DNA from: CAYORM01 sp964406375
Lineage (GTDB): Bacteria; Pseudomonadota; Alphaproteobacteria; DSM-16000; Inquilinaceae
Direction: 5' to 3'
Assembly (NCBI GenBank): GCA_964406375.1
Contig: CAYORM010000063.1
Coordinates: forward strand, 1 to 16,930
DNA: 16,930 bases
Below, piece by piece: positions 13,563 through 16,930 of this stretch. The translations under genes were made by a program, and so were the position numbers. Below the pieces are notes generated by a model, which saw nothing but the letters and a program-made list of their open reading frames with translations, was not told the origin of the DNA and searched no databases. Position 1 is the stretch's first letter; the number at the start of each line of letters is the position of its first letter.

Positions 13563-14585
13563 TCAAGCCGGGACCGGCGCCCGCTCGTCGATCAGTTTCT
13601 CGTGCTTCAGCTCGGCCCACAGATCCGCGGGGATCGGCTGGGCGATGAGGTCCTTGTTGCGCTTCACCTCTTCCGGCGAGATGGCGCCGGGGATCATCGA
13701 GGCGACGACAGGATGGGCCAGCGGGAACTGGATCGCCGCGGCGGCCAGCGGCACGCCGTGGCGCTTGCAGACGGCCTCGATGCGCGACACCCGGTCCATG
13801 ATCTCCGGCGGCGCCGGCTTGTAATTGTACTTGGCGCCCGGCACGGCGCCGGTGGCAAGGATGCCGGAATTGTACGGCCCGCCCAGCATGATGCCGATGT
13901 TCTGCGCCTCGCAGAGCGGCAGGAAGCTGTCGAGCGCGACCTGCTCGAGCAGGGTGTAGCGTCCGGCCAGAAGGAAGCAGTCGAAATCACCGCGCCGGGC
14001 GAAGCGCTCGCAGGATTCGACCTCGTTGACACCGACGCCGATCGCCTTGACGACGCCCTGCTCGCGCAGCGCGTAGAGCGCCTTGTAGGCGCCGTTCAGC
14101 GCCTCTTCCATCCGCAGCTCGTAGGCTTCGCGCGAGCCGTGGGTCCAGATGTCGACATCGTGGATCAGCAGCACGTCGATGCGCGAGATGCCCATGCGCA
14201 TCATGCTCTGCTCGAACGAGCGCATCGCGCCATCGTAGCTGTAGTCGAAGACCGGCTTGAACTCGAGCGTGCCGGCCCATTGTCCGCGGTCGATCTCCTC
14301 GCTGCCCGGCGCCTCGAAGACGCGGCCGACCTTGGTGGACAGCACGAAGCTGTCGCGCGGCTTGCGCCGCAGCACCGCGCCGAAGCGATGCTCGGAGAGG
14401 CCGTAGCCGTAGAAGGGAGAGGTGTCAAACAGCGTCACGCCCTCGCTGTGCGCGGCGTCCACGGTTGCGAGCGCCTGCTCCTCGGACAGCCTGGTGTAGA
14501 TCTCGCCCAGTGGCGCGCCACCGAAGCCGAGCTGCGTGACCATGACGCCACTCTTGCCGAGCGGTCTCTTGTCGGTCGGATTCAT
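13563..14585 (-). CDS. Aldo/keto reductase, D-threo-aldose 1-dehydrogenase-like
   Basis: This 340-residue NAD(P)-dependent oxidoreductase should have a TIM-barrel fold and be cytoplasmic. The catalytic tetrad is visible: Asp54 and Tyr59 in LFDTSPFYGYGLSEHRFG, Lys85 in VLSTKVGR and His142 in LLIHDVDIWTHG. The long insertion around VFDYSYDGAMRSFEQSMMRMG and the HDVD segment are typical of the L-fucose/L-galactose/D-threo-aldose dehydrogenase group, which oxidises a sugar at C1 to a lactone; pyridoxal 4-dehydrogenase belongs to the same group, so the substrate is not settled. GGAAGGAG lies shortly before the ATG at 14585. It follows the COG3618 hydrolase by 55 bases on the same strand. Together they fit dehydrogenase plus lactonase steps of oxidative sugar breakdown. 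Confidence 0.9.
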   Translation of the reverse strand: MNPTDKRPLGKSGVMVTQLGFGGAPLGEIYTRLSEEQALATVDAAHSEGVTLFDTSPFYGYGLSEHRFGAVLRRKPRDSFVLSTKVGRVFEAPGSEEIDRGQWAGTLEFKPVFDYSYDGAMRSFEQSMMRMGISRIDVLLIHDVDIWTHGSREAYELRMEEALNGAYKALYALREQGVVKAIGVGVNEVESCERFARRGDFDCFLLAGRYTLLEQVALDSFLPLCEAQNIGIMLGGPYNSGILATGAVPGAKYNYKPAPPEIMDRVSRIEAVCKRHGVPLAAAAIQFPLAHPVVASMIPGAISPEEVKRNKDLIAQPIPADLWAELKHEKLIDERAPVPA

Positions 14586-14640
14586 CGGAACTCCTTCCTC
14601 TGTCCGGCTCTCGGCCGGGTTCCCCGTGAAACGCCGCCGG

Positions 14641-15495
14641 TCAGGGCAGCCGATAGAACTGGGTGGCGGTGTCGCGGTAGATCTTGCGCAGCTCCTCCTC
14701 CGTCGAGCCGGAAAGGATGCCGTCGAGCGTGTCGATCCAGCGCCGGTAGGACGAAGCCAGTTCGCAGACCGGCCAGTCGCCGCCGAACATGCAGCGGTCG
14801 AAACCGAAGCACTCGATCGCATGGGCGATGTAGGGCTCGATATCGTCGCGGGTCCAGCCGGCATGGTCGGCTTCGGTCGTGACGCCGGAGATCTTGCACC
14901 AGGTATTCGGCATGCGCGCCAACTCGCGCATGTGGTTCATCCACGGGTCGCGCAGCCGGTCGCGGATGCCGGGCTTGCCGATATGGTCGAGCACGAAGCG
15001 CACATCCGGGCACGCCTTCACCAGCTTGAGCATCGCCTCGAACTGATGGTGGAAGATGCACAGGTCGAAGGACAGCCCGTATTCGGCGAGCACGCGCACC
15101 CCTTCGATGAAGCCGGGGCGGCTGCAGAATTCGACGTCCCTCTCGTTCTGGATCAACCGACGGATGCCGCGCATGGCCGGGTTGGCGAGCATCGGCTCGA
15201 TCTCGTCACGCACCGCACCACCCGTCTCGATCGCCGCCGAGGCGACGATCGCCTGGATGCGCGGGTCGGCCTCGGCCAGCTCCTGGACATAGGCGGCCTC
15301 GGCGATCCGCTGATCGGGTCGGACGTCCACCTCGAGAAAGACGATCCGGTCGACCTCGATGCCCTCGCGCGCCGTGTCGTACTCCGCCGTCTCGTGCTTC
15401 GTCTTGAGCTGCGGGACGCCGTCCATCCACGGGTAGGAGAAACGTGCGGGATCGTAGAGATGGACGTGGCTGTCGACGATCGGGAACGACGGCAT
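14641..15495 (-). CDS. Amidohydrolase-superfamily lactonase (COG3618, fuconolactonase-like)
   Basis: This 284-residue TIM-barrel hydrolase is of the amidohydrolase-2 group that includes L-fuconolactone, L-rhamnonolactone and 2-pyrone-4,6-dicarboxylate hydrolases. The HxH motif is His10/His12 in IVDSHVHLYDP. Further conserved positions are His149/150 (IFHH), His171 in VLDHIGKP and Asp240 in MFGGDWPV, the general-base aspartate of the family. GGAGGAAACAGCG precedes the ATG at 15495. It is the first gene of a two-gene operon with the aldo/keto reductase, whose lactone product it would open. No sugar-acid dehydratase, transporter or regulator is adjacent, so the pathway is incomplete here and the sugar unknown. 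A near-palindrome (CTTTTAC-GTGAAAG, 15514-15527) lies just upstream. Confidence 0.88.
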   Translation of the reverse strand: MPSFPIVDSHVHLYDPARFSYPWMDGVPQLKTKHETAEYDTAREGIEVDRIVFLEVDVRPDQRIAEAAYVQELAEADPRIQAIVASAAIETGGAVRDEIEPMLANPAMRGIRRLIQNERDVEFCSRPGFIEGVRVLAEYGLSFDLCIFHHQFEAMLKLVKACPDVRFVLDHIGKPGIRDRLRDPWMNHMRELARMPNTWCKISGVTTEADHAGWTRDDIEPYIAHAIECFGFDRCMFGGDWPVCELASSYRRWIDTLDGILSGSTEEELRKIYRDTATQFYRLP

Positions 15496-15513
15496 CGCTG
15501 TTTCCTCCGGGGG

Positions 15514-15527
15514 CTTTTACGTGAAAG
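15514..15527. promoter_or_regulatory. Near-palindrome upstream of the lactonase gene
   Basis: CTTTTACGTGAAAG is a 14-base near-palindrome with one mismatched pair, AT-rich in a GC-rich setting, 19 bases before the lactonase ATG. It lies in the 171-bp divergent region shared with udgX. It may be an operator for the sugar-oxidation pair. I looked for an alphaproteobacterial LexA box (GTTC-N7-GTTC or GAAC-N7-GAAC) before udgX and found none. Confidence 0.3.
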
Positions 15528-15666
15528 GACAACCTTGGCCGCGGCGGGTCAAGCGGCGAGCGGTGCGCGGCGGACTTTGCCGCGTCCGACATACGGGCGA
15601 CCGCGGCGCGGCGGAACCGCGGGGTCCTCACCGGGATAGATCGGTCGAGCAGCAGCAGGAGAGTGC

Positions 15667-16329
15667 ATGCCCGGCAGGCGGCCAGCCGCCCCTGATCCCG
15701 AGACCGGTCCTGGCCTGCCGGCGGAGGGGACGGATCTGTCCGGCCTTGCCGCGGCCGCGCAGCTCTGCCGGCGCTGCCCCCTTTTCGCCGGCGCGACCCA
15801 GGCGGTCTTCGGTGAGGGGCCGCCGGACGCGCCGCTCGTGCTGGTCGGCGAACAGCCGGGTGATCAGGAGGACCTGGCCGGCCGTCCCTTCGTGGGACCG
15901 GCAGGGGCGCTGCTCGACCGGGCGATGGCGGAGGCGGGCATCGATCGCGCGCGCGTCTATGTCACCAACGCCGTCAAGCACTTCAAGTACGAGCGGCGCG
16001 GCAAGCGCCGAATCCACCAGAAACCGAATGCCGGCGAGATCACCGCCTGTCGCTGGTGGCTCGACCGCGAGCTCTCAATGCTGCGGCCACGGCTGATCGT
16101 GGCGCTCGGCGCCACCGCGGCCCGGGCGCTCGCCGGGCGCGCCGTCTCGGTGACACGCGAGCGGGGCCAGCGCATCTTCCCGCCCGACCTTGCGGGCTTC
16201 GTGACGGTGCATCCGTCCTTCCTGCTGCGCGTCCCGGACCAATCGGCTCGGCGAGAGGCGTATGCCGCCTTCCTGGAGGATCTGCGCGCGATCGCCGAGG
16301 CGGTGCCGCAGGCACGCCGCGCCGGCTGA
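15667..16329 (+). CDS. udgX: UdgX-type uracil-DNA glycosylase that crosslinks to abasic sites
   Basis: This 220-residue DNA repair enzyme is related to family 4 uracil-DNA glycosylases. UdgX excises uracil and then stays covalently bound to the resulting abasic site through a histidine. The diagnostic features are present: GEQPGDQEDLAGRPFVGPAG (61-80, with the UdgX-type Gln63), NAVKHF (101-106), the inserted loop KRRIH (113-117; His117 corresponds to the crosslinking His109 of Mycobacterium smegmatis UdgX) and the late motif VHPSFLLR (181-188). Cys34, Cys37 and Cys128 can ligate an iron-sulfur cluster; only three cysteines exist, as in the mycobacterial protein, so a non-cysteine fourth ligand is inferred. 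AGGAG lies upstream of the ATG at 15667. It is a single gene, divergent from the lactonase and convergent with ilvD. Confidence 0.94.
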   Translation: MPGRRPAAPDPETGPGLPAEGTDLSGLAAAAQLCRRCPLFAGATQAVFGEGPPDAPLVLVGEQPGDQEDLAGRPFVGPAGALLDRAMAEAGIDRARVYVTNAVKHFKYERRGKRRIHQKPNAGEITACRWWLDRELSMLRPRLIVALGATAARALAGRAVSVTRERGQRIFPPDLAGFVTVHPSFLLRVPDQSARREAYAAFLEDLRAIAEAVPQARRAG

Positions 16330-16354
16330 CGCGGCGGCGCGGCATGCCTCCTCG

Positions 16355-16930
16355 TCAGCGCAGCTTGGAGACGTCGCGCACCGCGCCGCGCGCGGCGGAG
16401 GTGGTGAGCGCCGCATAGGCCTTGAGCGCCGTCGAGACCCGACGCCGGCGCGGCGCGGCCGGTGCCCATTCGGTCTTGCGGGCACGGCGGGCGGCGATCT
16501 CCTCCTCCGGCACCGCCAGATGGATGCGCCGGTTCGGGATATCGATCTCGATCGGATCGCCGGTCTCGACGAGCCCGATCAGCCCGCCTTCCGCCGCCTC
16601 GGGCGAGACATGGCCGATCGACAGGCCCGAGGTGCCGCCGGAGAAGCGGCCGTCGGTGACGAGCGCGCACTTCTTGTCCAGCGAGACAGACTTCAGATAG
16701 CTCGTTGGGTAGAGCATCTCCTGCATGCCCGGCCCGCCGCGCGGCCCCTCATACCGGATGATCACCACGTCGCCGGGCTGGACCTCGCCGCCGAGGATGC
16801 CGGCCGACGCCGCATCCTGGCTCTCGAAGACGCGCGCCGTGCCGTTGAAGACCAGCACCGAGGGATCGACGCCCGCGGTCTTCACGATGCAGCCGTCCTC
16901 GGCGAGGTTGCCGTAGAGCACGGCGAGGCC
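16355..16930 (-). CDS. ilvD: Dihydroxy-acid dehydratase, C-terminal part (gene runs off the window end)
   Basis: This iron-sulfur enzyme converts dihydroxy-acids to 2-keto acids in valine, leucine, isoleucine and pantothenate synthesis. The final 191 residues are present; the start lies beyond the window. Family motifs are plain: LYGNLAEDGCIVKTAGV, RYEGPRGGPGMQEMLYPTSY, VTDGRFSGGTSGLSIGHVSP (the region of the catalytic serine) and GDPIEIDIPNRRI. The Arg/Ala-rich end (TSAARGAVRDVSKLR) is normal for the longer bacterial form. The stop is 25 bases from the end of the convergent udgX gene. Identity is secure. Confidence 0.97.
   Translation of the reverse strand, partial: GLAVLYGNLAEDGCIVKTAGVDPSVLVFNGTARVFESQDAASAGILGGEVQPGDVVIIRYEGPRGGPGMQEMLYPTSYLKSVSLDKKCALVTDGRFSGGTSGLSIGHVSPEAAEGGLIGLVETGDPIEIDIPNRRIHLAVPEEEIAARRARKTEWAPAAPRRRRVSTALKAYAALTTSAARGAVRDVSKLR

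Noticed and set aside
15496..15666. LexA/SOS box before udgX.
   Set aside because: No GTTC-N7-GTTC or GAAC-N7-GAAC arrangement is present in the gap.

Overview
The window is very GC-rich, gene-dense DNA from an alphaproteobacterium. The main evidence is the gene set chvI - chvG - hprK - rapZ - EIIA(Man) - HPr - EI - ... - ahcY on the minus strand. This is a variant of the envelope-stress/PTS locus known from rhizobia and other Alphaproteobacteria (chvI-chvG-hprK-manX-ptsH-ahcY). The presence of RapZ and a cluster-encoded EI fits a Rhodospirillales-like or other non-rhizobial lineage better than a classical Rhizobium, but the genus cannot be fixed from this sequence. I see no tRNA, rRNA, CRISPR array, insertion sequence or phage gene, and no frameshifted gene. 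It reads as core chromosome with a few accessory metabolic genes.

Layout. At 1-1226 (minus) lie the start of ahcY, cut by the window edge, and terC upstream of it. A perfect 18-bp palindrome overlaps the terC stop codon in the ahcY promoter region and is a good candidate for a SahR-type operator. At 1389-2543 (plus) is an MFS exporter. From 6513 down to 2553 (minus) runs a compact regulatory PTS operon: hprK, rapZ, EIIA(Man), ptsH, ptsI. From 10810 down to 6647 (minus) are chvI, chvG and a secreted SH3 + three-PPC-repeat protein, ending in a strong hairpin. The divergent plus-strand side (10953-13520) holds a HugZ-like flavin/heme protein with a DUF2470 tail, a formylglycine-type phosphonate monoester hydrolase/sulfatase, and a tiny two-helix membrane protein that overlaps it by one base. 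A 13-bp stem separates these from a minus-strand pair (15495-13563): a COG3618 amidohydrolase/lactonase and an aldo/keto reductase. Next come udgX on the plus strand (15667-16329), and the C-terminal part of ilvD on the minus strand, cut by the window end.

How the genes work together. EI passes phosphate from PEP to HPr His19 and on to EIIA(Man) His14. No sugar-specific EIIB/EIIC is present, so this is a regulatory rather than a transporting PTS. HprK is the short alphaproteobacterial form and would phosphorylate or dephosphorylate HPr at Ser50. ChvG/ChvI is the acid/envelope-stress two-component system. The secreted SH3/PPC protein lies between chvG and hprK; it may work in the same periplasmic compartment as the ChvG sensor domain, which is the most interesting untested link here. 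UdgX carries the KRRIH loop of the uracil-DNA glycosylases that crosslink themselves to abasic sites. The reductase and lactonase pair look like the first steps of oxidative aldose catabolism.
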